A DNA stretch of 64,000 nucleotides from Incurvaria masculella (GCA_946894095.1 OX335658.1:16483001-16547000), one strand, 5' to 3'; positions 42,705 through 53,471 are shown, numbered from the stretch's first letter. The notes: a model not told the origin generated them from the sequence alone. Made by a program: numbers and translations.

Positions 42705-43422
42705 TTAAACCGGCCAAGTGCAAGGCGGACTCGCACACGAAGGGTTCCGTACTATCGTACCTACTAGATTTAAAAAAAAAAAACATTTTTTTTGTATGGG
42801 AGTCCTCTTTAATTTTTTTTTAATTTGACCTATTTATTATTATATCAGTGCAATAAATACACACTCTATGAAAATTTCAGCTTTCTACCTATTACGGTTC
42901 ATGAGATACAACCCTGTGACAGAAGGACGAACGGACTGACGGACGAATGGACGGACGGACAGCGGAGGCTTAGTAATAGCGGCTCGTAGCCAGTGGCGCG
43001 GGGACTGGACTAGCGTACCAGAGGCCTGGGTTCAATTCCGACCTGCACCACTGTCTTTCTCTTTCCGAGTTTGATACGTGTATTTCTTCACGAATGCGAG
43101 CTGCTCCATGGTTCAGAACCCATGTAAAACTGTAGGTCCCCTTCCCCTACTAGGTGGTAGGGTTTAAGCCTGCCCGGGTTGGTACCATCGCAATGGATGA
43201 ACAGATGGTCGAAGCGGCAATGAAAAATTGTCCGTGTTTTCCATCCAGTTCAATGTAGCCGTGCTCATAAAAGGGAAGGTCCTGGCATGGCACCTAATTC
43301 CTTCGGGAATGTGGTGTATTGGGCTAATACCATAACGGTAGTTGTGTGGTATTAGCCAACCATGTCAGGTCGCATAAAAAAAATAGGGTTCCGTTGGCGC
43401 CCTTGGGGGTACAGAACCCTAA
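42705..43422 (-). repeat. R repeat copy 11, split by a SINE
   Basis: AACCGGCCAAGTGCAAGGCGG to TTAGTAATAG (42979), then a SINE, then AATAGGGTTCCGTTGGCGCC to GGTACAGAACCCTAATAAG. Confidence 0.9.
42980..43381 (+). mobile_element. SINE S2 with tRNA-like head, full length, AATAG duplication
   Basis: The head is CGGCTCGTAGCCAGTGGCGC (box A region) and GGGTTCAATTCCG (box B, 43029-43040), then CACCACTGTCTTTCTCTTTC. The body follows: GCGAGCTGCTCCATGGTTCA, AAAACTGTAGGTCCCCTTCC, GGTTGGTACCATCGCA, ATGGTCGAAGCGGCAATGAA, AAGGTCCTGGCATGGCACCT, GGTGTATTGGGCTAATACCA, CATGTCAGGTCGCATAAAAA. AATAG flanks it at 42975-42979 and 43382-43386. SINEs are transcribed by Pol III and copied by a partner LINE. Confidence 0.9.
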
Positions 43423-43585
43423 TAAGCATAACGTCCCAGAACATCCAAAAGTGTGTATTTTTTTGTGTATTAATGCATGTAATCTAACCTAACCTAACCT
43501 AATTGAAAATATCCGTTTTCATAAGGGTTTTGGACGGTATGGGTTTTGGACCTTGTGCTTCTTGGACTTTATGATGCGTCAATTT
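43421..43585 (-). mobile_element. TTAGG-bearing MITE copy 2, left-truncated
   Basis: GTCCCAGAACATCCAAAAGTG, TCTAACCTAACCTAACCTAA, GGACGGTATGGGTTTTGGAC and GGACTTTATGATGCGTC. The outer part of the left arm is missing. Confidence 0.8.
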
Positions 43586-43599
43586 TTTCATTGACACTT

Positions 43600-43690
43600 A
43601 CATACTAGTTTACAGTGATTTATCGATTGCCACTGCTCACAAAGAAGATTATATATACATTGGTGAAGAGCAAATATTGACTACTTTTAT
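43600..43690 (-). repeat. LINE 3' fragment, fragment g
   Basis: ACTAGTTTACAGTGATTTAT and CCACTGCTCACAAAGAAGAT, with ACATTGGTGAAGAG, are the inverse of the region upstream of the stem-loop in fragment b. Confidence 0.65.
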
Positions 43691-43732
43691 AATTTAATAC
43701 ACGTAAAAACGATATGGGTGGCTGTGCTGGGA

Positions 43733-43953
43733 GACCAAAGGGGGGACGCATCGTAAAGTCCAAAAAGCACAAGGTCCAAAACCCATACCGTCCAAAACAC
43801 TAATGAATACGGAACTTTTTCAATTACGTTAGGTTAGGTTAGGTTAGATTATAATATTTGCATTTATAAATATATGCAAAAATACATACTTTTGGATGTT
43901 CTGGGTTTTGGACCTTATGCTTTTTGGACTTTATGAAGGCGACCCGACCAAAG
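43733..43953. mobile_element. TTAGG-bearing MITE copy 3, 8-bp duplication
   Basis: The element (43741-43945) is flanked by GACCAAAG at 43733-43740 and 43946-43953. The arms ATCGTAAAGTCCAAAAAGCA and TGCTTTTTGGACTTTATGAA are inverses. The core GTTAGGTTAGGTTAGGTTAG sits near the middle. Confidence 0.9.
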
Positions 43954-44024
43954 GTACTCAGTAAAGCCAAATCCACCTCGGCTCGCAAAATCACAACAAA
44001 TGCACTGGATAGGAAACTTACGAT

Positions 44025-44205
44025 GTTTTAATGTATTGTTTATTCAACATCCATAGACACTGCACTCGGATTTGTCATATTTTAACATTACCCAGGTTGG
44101 CAAAACAAAACACAGCAAAGAAGAACTGGCAAGAAACTCCGCTGTTCTTTTTTTCAACGACCACTTAGTCTAAACTTATAAAAGTATTTGTCCGTTTTTT
44201 TGACA
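44025..44205 (-). mobile_element. LINE 3' end, fragment e
   Basis: On the minus strand it has ACTAAGTGGTCGTTGAAAAA, TTTCTTGCCAGTTCTTCTTT, ATATGACAAATCCGAGTGCA and a TTGAATAAACAATACATTAA tail. Same family as fragment c. Confidence 0.75.
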
Positions 44206-45450
44206 AAAACATAGGTAAAACACGAAATTAACATTAATTGACGAATATTTACAATTCATGCGGTATGCAACAGTTGATGCCAAAAATAATTTTATTTGCA
44301 AAGACTATCCCCACCAACTAACATGTTGCCGATTGGAGCAGGCCAGCCCCCACAAACAGCACCCGTTCACGAACATCACGCCGGGTACAGCCATTACCTC
44401 TCTCGACCGTATTTTAGGGAAAGAGATAACCCGAGCCAAGCGTCACCGTAAGCAAGGACCTTAAAGCGATGCCCTGCTCCAGTGGCAAAAAAACACTGTG
44501 AAAAACTTGTATGCATGGGAAGAAATGCAGTTGAGCCATTTGCATTATTAGTAAGTTCCAGAATACACACAGCACAAACGAGTCATTTCTAAATCCAGAC
44601 ACTTTACCGACGATACCAAGGACGATACCAGAATTCGCTAATGCTCATGGTACTTGCACTCCACACTCTTAATACAAAGCGGATCCATTTAATTAATTCG
44701 TAAAGTTTAATTGGGAATTTCTCAAAGTTCATGGAGCGTAATAAAATTGAATGTAGTGTTACGAACTCTGCACGGAATCCCGATTTACGGCCAAACTTTC
44801 GACCGGGTTTCGACTTTCTAAGAAATTAGCTAGGTTTTTCTGTTATTTCATTTGAATGGAGAATTATTTTTTGCTGCTTTTAAATAAGATTATTCCTGTA
44901 AAGGAAATGTTTACGCTTGCTCACAAAAGAACAACTATACTGCTTTCCGATGATTTAATAATTTCTGATTATGCTGATACTGCTGGCGCTGTATTGAAAT
45001 GGGTTTAATGAATATTTAAATATGTATGTAGAATCTATTGTAAAGTAAGGATATACATATACATATTTAATGAAATATCTTATATAAACTGTACTTAACT
45101 AGTGTCTTTTGAGCTGTAGGCCTTGCGCGTATGTCTCATAGCTTGAAATTAATTAAATGTTCACCGCGGACCTCAAAACATTTTGTTTATGACTGTATTA
45201 AGTACCTAATGCTTTATTAGCCTTGTCACAGATTTTTTTTGACATTTTTGGAATATCAAAAACTGAATTGACAGAAAATATGATTAACATAAATAAATAT
45301 CGAACCAGCTTACGAAATTTCGCGAAAACCGCTCAAAATCGCTCTTTCGTCAAAATCAGGAACATAGCACCTGTAATCGTAATGTGCTGTGAGGGTACCG
45401 TATGTCGTTTTATCATCTCTACTTACCCCTCCGGGAAAGCGGCGTGAAGG
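44206..45450. other. Unassigned
   Basis: No repeat or gene recognised. 44690-44840 is complex single-copy sequence. Confidence 0.35.
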
Positions 45451-45620
45451 TACCTGACTAATAATAATAGTAATAATAACGTGTATTGCACGATAAAGTG
45501 TACAAAAGGTAGAGCTTAATGCCTAAAGTAATTTTCTACCAGCGTACCTTACAATATTGAGACCAGAAAAGGGTAGGCGCAAATAACAAGAAAAAACAGA
45601 ACAACTATACAACACATAAG
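45451..45620 (-). repeat. Possible LINE 3' end with (TTA)n tail
   Basis: On the minus strand CGTGCAATACACG precedes TTATTATTACTATTATTATTA. This is the structure of a microsatellite-tailed non-LTR 3' end. The family is not identified. Confidence 0.35.
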
Positions 45621-45950
45621 AATTTTAAGTACTTAATTATAACACATATAAAAAATTATACTATATATAACAACTACTTATGTAATACAAAATATTAAAC
45701 TTATAAAACGCTATTTACTACAACGCAGACTTACTACACTGAAGATTTGGCAGCAAATTTAAGGCTAATTATTTTATTTCTCTTCCCGGCCATTAGATAT
45801 GGATTAGCTACTCAAGAGGTTAATTCGGACTCGCTCTCATCTAGCCATTACCATATTCCCGACCGTATACTGAAACTCTTAAAGCAGATTTTTTCACGAC
45901 ACATTTCAGCCAGAGTTAAAATAGTTAATCACGGCACATAATATGGACTA

Positions 45951-46915
45951 GGAGGTCGCGACAAAAATGGTAACGATAACGTAAATTGCTCAAACTGAGT
46001 TCACAGGATAAAGACCAACTCTCTGAAGCTAAAGGTGTCGGTATGCCTGCGCCAAGTGGTTGCGTTACGTAGATAAGGCGCCTGAAAAAGTAATTATGGC
46101 GACAAAAATAAGTATGATAAGGTAAAGGGCTACAAATAACGAAGCATTTATTTATTTATTTATTTATTTATTATTGGAGGAAAAACAAAGGCAGACAATA
46201 AAACACAGGAACAAAGAAGTAATTGGTAACATGAATAAAGATCTGTCTTCAAAACTATCCCTCACTAAAACAAGAATAAGTATACATTTTGAAGGTGGCG
46301 TTGTTTGTAATAAGAAAAAGTGTACCTGGAGATAGGTAATTACAAAAAAGCAAGTGATATGAGATTACTGGTTCATTAAAGTTCTAATACAATCATGTGA
46401 ATATGACACAGCTCGTGTTAAGGTGTAGAAGTTATTTGAGAATTAGTGAAATAAAAATTAAAATAAATGACTGTAAAGAAGACGACCTAAAACAACATAC
46501 AAAAAAAAACACAATGTATGTCCATTACATTTTATACATAAAACAGAACTATTGTTATTGTTATGTTATAAGTATCACTACGTACTTGCTTAGCAATACC
46601 AAAACTGAACAAATCTTTGGTCGAATTTAGAAGTTATAGGCGATTTAGGTTACAGACAGAACTTTAGGTATATTTAAGTAGTTAATTAAAAAACCGACTG
46701 GTTATTGTTGTATAATTAATAGGTATCAATATTTCTAAACAATCGGTATATTTATCAGCAGGTACATACTAACATCTATTTTATATAGCCAATCCAGACA
46801 ACGCAACCACTTGGCGCAGGCAGACCGACATATTTAGCATCAGAGGGTTGGTCTCTAACATGTGAACCCAAATTCAGCAATTTACCTTATCGTGACCAAA
46901 AATGTCGTGACCTCC
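45951..46915. mobile_element. Palindromic MITE (family P), copy 2, with LINE insert
   Basis: The left end is GGAGGTCGCGACAAAAATGG and the right end ATGTCGTGACCTCC. The arms share GCGCCAAGTGGTTGCGTTA and its complement. After removing the 46148-46567 insert, the middle (GCAATACCAAAACTGAACAA, TAGGCGATTTAGG) matches the reverse of copy 1. Confidence 0.8.
46148..46567 (-). mobile_element. 5'-truncated LINE 3' UTR inside MITE P
   Basis: The (ATTT)n tract at the left, followed by GGAGGAAAAACAAAGGC, is the minus-strand 3' tail. It resembles the end of the LINE at 15473 (…TTTCAGGAAAAACAAACAG). The insert splits GAAGCATT from AAGTATCA in the MITE. Confidence 0.65.
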
Positions 46916-47255
46916 CGGAATAATACCTCTTCGCTCTCAGCATATCGTCGACTTTGTACGCCCATTTCATTATCAATCCGTCCCAGGCAGAACGGCGGCG
47001 GCGGCGGAGGCACAGCACTTGACGTTGCACGGGCAAAGCTTTGTGTCTGGGAGTCCACTTTATCGTTCTGCACACAGGGCGGAGGTAGTTAACCTTTCGG
47101 CGAGAGAATACAAAATAATCAAAAGTTTGTGAAAGAATAAATGCTATCGCATTTAAAAGCAGCAGAAAAATTAATAGAAGTCAGTGAATATGACAAATTC
47201 ATTTGTTTTGTTGAGGCATCAAAAGCTTTGGGTATTATAAAAGGAAGTTAACAGA
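46916..47255. other. Unassigned; short (CGG)n at 46991-47006
   Basis: The overlapping frames on both strands here are low-complexity shadows around the CGG run. Confidence 0.4.
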
Positions 47256-47616
47256 GCCTGTAGTCCCAGTTGTCTACTAAATTGGCGTTTACGGCAAACC
47301 GATCGACTGGCGTTTTCAAATGTATATGGAGAAATTGAAGAGCGCGCGCAGTGGGCGTTAATCAAACTAACATTTGCGAGTCCGAGTTTGATTTGACAGT
47401 TTGCTTAACGTTGCTGTAAATACGTCGACGTTGCCGTTAACGCCGACTCCGCGTTTTCATACAAATCGGAAGTCCGAGTTTGACTTTGACAACTTGAAGA
47501 AGTAAAACCACAGAATATCTAGTAAAAACTTGTATGGAGTTTGAAGTTTTTACGGAAAACGCCAGTCGATCGGTTTGCCGTAAACGCCAATTTAGGTGAC
47601 AACTGGGACTACGGGC
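47256..47616. mobile_element. MITE with ~60-bp inverted repeats
   Basis: Left GCCTGTAGTCCCAGTTGTCT and right ACAACTGGGACTACGGGC are inverses. The arms continue through AATTGGCGTTTACGGCAAAC and CGATCGACTGGCGTTTTC almost unchanged. Non-coding. The target duplication is not resolved. Confidence 0.85.
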
Positions 47617-48179
47617 TTAGTTTCTACCAGTTTCCGTTGGACTATATTAACAACTGTTGCCGAGCGTTGCCTAACATACAGCACTATATCCAATAAAAAC
47701 TAGACATTTTATTGCGATGAATAATCCCTTAACGATTCTGAATCTAACAGATTGTCATCGCGCCAGGATTGGTCTTAGAATGAGCTATTGTGAAAAGTCT
47801 GAAGCAGGGTTCTAATCTGATCCCTTTTAATTTCGAAATCAACCACTATGCTTATAAATGTAAAATATCACTTCGAATCGTCCGGTACGGTGTATGTATG
47901 ATCGATAATTGATATATATATATATATGTATATATAGTTAATTATAATTAACTGTAGTCTGGCTATTCAGCGCGGAAACGCCGCTAGTGTTCTAGGAACA
48001 TTCAAAAAAGACGTTGCAGAAGAATATTTTAATTTAGTTTAGTTATAATTTTTTTTTAATTTTTGTTATGAAATATTGGTTTCGATTAAATTGTGTTATG
48101 CAAAAAAAATAAAAATTAACTGTAAATTTGTTCCAAACTGAATGTATGGTATTAAAATAAATAAAACATTAGTTTATTT
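47617..48179. other. Unassigned; (TA)n near 47912-47937
   Basis: AT-rich with a TA microsatellite. Confidence 0.4.
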
Positions 48180-48880
48180 TTTCTTCTTTTGCTTTGATTT
48201 TTTTATGTAACCGGACAGATTCCGTTTCAGATACATTGTATCCTGCATTACGAGTATATTACACACTCGGATTCATATTTTTTATTCCTTCCGGTTTGAT
48301 TAATTCTGGCAAAGAAGAACTGACAAGAAACATCGCCAGGATTGCATTGTATTTTTTTCCATTGATATCTTACAAACTAGTTTACAGTGTTATTATTAAA
48401 ATGTTTTTGGATAGACAGTGTTATGAATCGCTTACTTGTTTAAGTCGACGTTTCTTCCACCGCATTGTGGACGTTTTCAGGACTCGTGTCGGAAATCCTC
48501 CACGTCGTCCAGTCAGAATTCAACTGCAGGTCGCCGGCTGCGAAGATTGTAGCTGTGGGTAGCTCCAGCCGCTGATGAGGGTAGTTCCATGGCACGTTGC
48601 TCAGCGATGAATTTATCCGTGCAAACGATGCTTACGGTGTCCCTACTCGATGGTATCGACTACTGATGCGTCGTGGTGCTATGTTGCGTCAATAACGGTG
48701 ACCACGACGGTTTAAGTTTCTTGCAGTCATCTCTGTTGAAGTTGTGATGCCTTGAAATTCTCAATCCATCAACAGCAGTGAAAATCTAAATAAACATAGT
48801 TTCATCGATTACTACTGCTTTCAAAGAACATTATAAATACATTGGTGAAGAGAAAAGTGTTGACTACCGTAATTTAATCT
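48180..48880 (-). mobile_element. LINE 3' end, fragment f, with ~400-bp extra segment
   Basis: On the minus strand, GAAAGCAGTAGTAATCGATG (~48820) and CACTGTAAACTAGTTTGTAA (~48375) are adjacent in fragment b but ~400 bp apart here. Then come TTTCTTGTCAGTTCTTCTTT and AAACCGGAAGG. The 48390-48795 segment is GC-richer and may be an insertion, or a part of the LINE lost elsewhere. Confidence 0.6.
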
Positions 48881-49711
48881 TATTCTAAATATATAGGTAT
48901 TATAATCAAAATGATTCAGTTGTAAAAAGGTATCGTCATTTGATACAAGGTAGTATCAAATGAAATATAAGTTTGTAAACCTGCAGATGGACGGATGGTC
49001 GAGTTGCATGTGTCTCTTACTCATTCAAATATATACAGTTTTTAAAGTTCATGAGCATTAAGAGATTTAGGGCCTTTTTTACCTACTGCTGATTAGCTTA
49101 ATCGCAACATATTAAGGGCCTTTTTTGCACCTTGCGATCAATAGCAGTACAAGATAATCAGAACTTTGGGAATAAAGGCCCTTTAAGTGTTGATTATATT
49201 TTAATCGGCAGTTGGTGAAAACCAGGCTAACGCCACTATCGTCTCTATCAATTACTGCATATAAAGTCTTGAAATCGTTTAATTATTTAAGCCGATCTCA
49301 TCAATGTATCATGTTAAGGGATTCCATAATTCTGAGAATCTCGCTCCCACGATGATATTATTCGTAAGTGTGTTATAATGCATAATTAATCCGGTGATTA
49401 TCTTGCGATTTCGCGGCATTTAACGGCTTTACCGTCTACAATCAGTAGAGGGTGTGAAAAACTTTACTCGCATCAAGGAAATAAATAATAATTGCATTTT
49501 AACAAGATAAGCATATACTTTTAAATTTTAGGTGCAAGCATAACTTACTTTTACTAACCGGTTTTTATTAGCTCTCTTCATTGTCTATCTGCTAGGTACA
49601 AACTCTGCAATACATTTAAATTAATTCCCCGATTGGCTAGAGACATGAAATATAAAAAAAAATCCCAGAGAGTTAGCATGATAAATTATGTCGCCGGATG
49701 GAGTTTTGTTA
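48881..49711. other. Unassigned
   Basis: A short repeated phrase AAGGGCCTTTTT/AAAGGCCCTT near 49070-49190 forms a loose inverted repeat. Nothing else. Confidence 0.35.
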
Positions 49712-50185
49712 TGGAATCCGACATGGATGGCTAATACCACACAACTACCGTCATGATATTAGCCTAATATACCACATTACCAATAGAATGCCATGTCATG
49801 CCAGGACCTTCCCTTTATGAGCACAGCAACACTGCGGCCTTATTGCCGAACAGCGACTGTCGCTGCCAGCGTCAGTGTGGCTGCTAACGAGACATCGCAT
49901 ACCAAATTTTGCGGCTACCGTTACTGCGGATAAAAGATTGCGAACCGCAATTAATTTTTATCCGTAGCCGCCATCGACATATCGGTAGTCGGTATCGTTA
50001 AGTCGATGGTAGCCGAAACATTTTGTCTGCGATGGCTCGTTAGCAGCGACACCGACGCTGGCAGCGACTATCGCTGTTCGGCAAAAAGGCCGCTGAGGTG
50101 ATTGTTTAGTTCAGTATCACCCGATGCGGTGGTCCCAGCCTGGGACAGTTTTACATGGTGGATTTGCGTACTCGTAAATTTCAGG
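49712..50185 (-). repeat. SINE S2 body split by a MITE
   Basis: The left part (49712-49834) is ACATGGATGGCTAATACCAC to TGAGCACAGCAAC. The right part (50093-50185) has GGTGGTCCCAGCCTGGGACA and AGTTTTACATGG. The minus-strand copy is diverged. Confidence 0.65.
49835..50092. mobile_element. 258-bp MITE with CTG duplication
   Basis: Arms of ~65 bp: TTGCCGAACAGCGACTGTCG and GCGACTATCGCTGTTCGGCAA, then CTGCTAACGAG and CTCGTTAGCAG, with more pairing inside (GCGGCTAC/GTAGCCG). CTG lies on each side (49832-49834, 50093-50095). A 3-bp duplication would fit a PIF/Harbinger-like source. Confidence 0.8.
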
Positions 50186-50324
50186 TCCCTTTGCAGAATA
50201 CTGCGTCGTTTGACATAATGATGCGAAATGCTATAATATAGACGTATAATTATAGACGTCAGATATAATCACTCCCTTGCCTGTTTACCCGGCGAAACTT
50301 CGATTCAATAGATTAAGAGTGAAA

Positions 50325-50622
50325 AACCGGCCAAGTGCGAGTCGGACTCCACACGAAGGGTTCCGTACCATCGTAAAAAGTAAAACATAAAAATCACGTT
50401 TAATTTTAATTATTTTTTAATCTAACCTATTTGTTGTTATACCGGCAAAATAAATAAACACTCTGTGAAAATTTCAGCTGTCTACCTGTTACGGTTACTG
50501 AGATACAGCCCTGTGACAGACGGACAGACGGACGGACGGACGGACGGACGGACGGACGGACGGACAGCGGAGGCTTAGTAATAGGGTTCCGTTTTCACCC
50601 TTTGGGTACGGAACCCTAAAAA
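50325..50622 (-). repeat. R repeat copy 12, full, longest GGAC tract
   Basis: AAAACCGGCCAAGTGCGAGTC to GGGTACGGAACCCTAAAAA. The (GGAC)n tract at ~50519-50565 is ~10 units, the longest in the window. Confidence 0.9.
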
Positions 50623-50685
50623 AATATTCTTCATGCATCCCATATTTTTCATTAATTGAGAAATAATTTTAAAACATCGTGTATT

Positions 50686-50900
50686 CAATAAAGTCTGTTC
50701 GGTTAATGTGGACGAAAAAAAATTTCCTGAAACAAATGAAATAACTGCTCAGAAATATTTAGGTGACTCCGGTGAATTTTATGATGTTGTTTTTGAAGTG
50801 ACTGCTAATAGCAATAATTCATATCGATTTTTACCTGAAATGCTCTAGTGGTAATACTAGTGGTGTTTACAATATAAATGCCGCAACACGATCTTAGTGC
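50686..50900 (+). pseudogene. Relic coding sequence of unknown origin
   Basis: An open frame without ATG reads SVNVDEKKFPETNEITAQKY, LGDSGEFYDVVFEVTANSNN, SYRFLPEML-stop. A one-base shift continues as SSGNTSGVYNINAAT. The composition looks protein-like and hydrophilic, unlike nearby random frames, but I recognise no family. It could be a decayed transposon or gag-like protein, or an old gene fragment. Confidence 0.3.
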
Positions 50901-51129
50901 AAATATTCACAAAGAAAGCATTGTTTGCATCCCTTATACACACTTATATCATCCAAGTGTATGGATACACTCACGTAGCGATCGCTGCGCTGCGTCGTAT
51001 TCAAATTTAATGCTAAGCAGTCAAATATTGGCGCGAACTCTAAAACTTCAGGAAAGCCTGCGGTGGGGTTGTAACTTTACGTATTTGTTATATTGCAGAT
51101 GTTATGTACAAACAAACTGCGTACTTTGC
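50901..51129. other. Unassigned
   Basis: Nothing recognised. Confidence 0.3.
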
Positions 51130-51475
51130 TTGTGGTAATTTTTATCGCCGCTTCGTCCATTTTTCATTCAATGTCGGTCGTGGTTCGGTTTTCTCGTTAC
51201 TTTTTACCCCCTTACTTACTTACTAGGAGGTAGGGCTAGTCCCAACCGAAAATGTCGGTGTTTTTCTTCCAGTCCAATGTACCCGTGCAGCTGGTAACAG
51301 TGAGCTGGCGTAACCTTGACGTAGTGAATTCTTCGTGGTTAAGTCAGTACTTATTCTAACGAAGCCAGTATCGATGTACGATGTACAGTAAGGATTAGCC
51401 ATGTCGCATCGCAATCACGTTATGTACTGTTATGATATTAGCCAAATACACACCATTCCCGAAGGAATGCTTTTA
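51130..51475. repeat. Rearranged SINE S2 pieces
   Basis: A minus piece (51130-51180), a plus piece (51207-51297, TTACTAGGAGGTAGGGCTAG, CCAGTCCAATGTACCCGTGC) and a minus piece (51385-51470, TGATATTAGCCAAATACACA, CCCGAAGGAATGC). Confidence 0.55.
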
Positions 51476-51476
51476 C

Positions 51477-51775
51477 CTTTTTAGCATTCCGTTCCCACAG
51501 GGGCCCGACGGAACTCTATTACTAAGCCTCCGCTGTCCGTCCGTCCGTCCGACCGCCTGTCACAGGGCTGTATCTCATGAACCGTAATAGGTAGGCAGCT
51601 GATATTTTCACATAGTGTGTATTTATTTTGCCGCTATAACAACAAATAAGTACACGTAAAATAATAAAAATTAAATAGGACCCCCATACAAAAAACGTGT
51701 TTTATTGGTGTTAAATCTTGTACGATGGTATGTAACCCTTCGTGTGCGAGTCCGACTTGCACTTGGCCGGTTTTT
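51477..51775 (+). repeat. R repeat copy 13
   Basis: TTTTTAGCATTCCGTTCCCAC to GCACTTGGCCGGTTTTTTT. The 5' end has drifted. The tail GTCCGACTTGCACTTGGCC is intact. Confidence 0.9.
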
Positions 51776-52469
51776 TTTATATTCAACTATTTAAAATTTA
51801 CAATATATAAAACGATTTAAGTTCTGTTTACACATGTTATGCTAAATCGGGTAACATAAAAGTATTTATCTAAACATAGTCACAAAATAAATGACATATA
51901 TGACATTAAAATATTCTTTACTGTTTACCACTATGAAGCCAAGGACAATTTCTAACAGGTCTCCTAAATATTGGACAAAATATTAACAAGTACCAAAAAT
52001 AAACTATAAATTAACAAAACTAAGCATCATAATCAGACCTTAACAACATTCAATAATTTATCATATGTTTTAATATCATATGTGAGGGCCTGGCGTATTC
52101 CATATGCCGCACTTTGCATAAAAACTCATGCCTGGTACTTAGAGTAGCCCACAAAGGTGAATTAACATATATGGGTACAAAAAGTAATTGAGGTCTTTAA
52201 ATTATGGCTTTGTACATCTTATGCACCACGACAACACATGTCGATTTAAAAAAAAATGATTTCCATACGTGGTCCTGGCGCAACGACAGGCGGCGATTGA
52301 TTTCCTGAGGGAATGACTATTTGAATACGTGCTAGCGGCTGAATATCTGATCCTCCTGATTCAGGTTTCAAGAGCTCGAGTTTTAAGGTTTTAGTGAATG
52401 TCTTCAAGTCTGAACAATCTGTATTTTAATTTAATTTCATATATTTAAACTTTTTGGTAGTCAAACTAC
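51776..52469. other. Unassigned
   Basis: AT-rich, nothing recognised. Confidence 0.35.
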
Positions 52470-52620
52470 ACAAAGTTACTTCACAAAGATCCGCGGATTC
52501 GATCAACCCAGTAAAGAAGAATCCGCAAAGAAACTTCACGGGTTTACATAACATATTTTTCCGTCCACAATTATGAAATACAAACTTAGATCTAAATGCT
52601 ACTGCCAAACAATTCCTTGG
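52470..52620 (-). mobile_element. LINE 3' end fragment
   Basis: On the minus strand GAAGTTTCTTTGCGGATTCT and GATCGAATCCGCGGATC take the place of the stem-loop (TTTCTTGTCGG...CCGAC). GCGGATTC pairs with GAATCCGC, a third, fully different but paired, version of the stem. Confidence 0.55.
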
Positions 52621-52805
52621 TAGAACAGATCAAGGCAAGGAACAAAGAACAATAGAAACAGCAACCCTCAGTTTAAATTACTTACAACTAACAAAGTTAC
52701 TAATGCAATAATATAAATTAATGTAATTTATAGTATTACAAGTATTTCGTACAAGTAGGAATGAATAATCCCTGATGTTCGGAGAATGTCGATTTGATCC
52801 CATGA

Positions 52806-52975
52806 CAACGAGAAGTTAGATAATGTAATCAATATAAATATAATAAAAGCGTAAAGTATCTCTGTCTGTCTGTTACGTTTTCACGCATAAACCGCTGAAC
52901 CAATTTTGATGAAATTTCGTGTAACGAAAAACTGAATATTGGAAAAGGATGTAGGCTACTTTTTGTGGCGAAAAT
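52806..52975 (+). repeat. Common lepidopteran-type non-autonomous repeat fragment
   Basis: TCTCTGTCTGTCTGTTACG, CACGCATAAACCGCTGAACC, ATTTTGATGAAATTTCG and GGATGTAGGCTACTTTTTG form a pattern I associate with an abundant insect repeat. Boundaries are unclear. Confidence 0.5.
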
Positions 52976-53039
52976 TTAACTCAAAGGGGGTATAACAGGG
53001 ATGAAAGTTTGTGTAAGCCCGACATCTGTCCGATACAGC

Positions 53040-53293
53040 ATTGACCCGACCTTGAATTGCGAGTCACCATTCTTACTTACTAGGTGGTAGATCCCAGACA
53101 GGTTGTTACCATCGCATTCAATGAACGATGGTCGAAGCAGCAATGAAAATTGTCCGTGTTTTCCATTCAGTTCAATGTTGCTGTGCAATTAAAGGAAGGT
53201 CCTGGCATGGCACCTAGCTCCGATGAGGTATGTTGGGCTAATATCATGACAGTAGGTGTGGTATTAGCTATCCATGTCCAGTCACATAAAAAA
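53040..53293 (+). repeat. SINE S2 body
   Basis: ACTAGGTGGTAGATCCC, GATGGTCGAAGCAGCAATGA, AAGGAAGGTCCTGGCATGGC, CCATGTCCAGTCACATAAAA. The head is not recognisable. A second small piece (53421-53471) repeats GGTTGGTACAACCGCG and GAATGAACGATGGTCG. Confidence 0.75.
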
Positions 53294-53471
53294 GTCGAAC
53301 TGAATAATCCCTGATATTCGGGGAACGTGGATTTGATCCAATAATAACTAAGAGCCTGGGCATTTAATAAAAAATAAAATTAAAACAGATTAATCATAGA
53401 CTCACAAATTATATAAAAATGTGATCCGCCCAGGTTGGTACAACCGCGTTGAATGAACGATGGTCGCATAT

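Noticed and set aside
46862..47092. Overlapping frames on both strands with Pro/Arg or Gly runs
   Set aside because: Shadows of a short CGG repeat and the end of a MITE.
47395..47480. A gene in the repeated GTCCGAGTTTGA segments
   Set aside because: They are internal parts of the 47256-47616 MITE.
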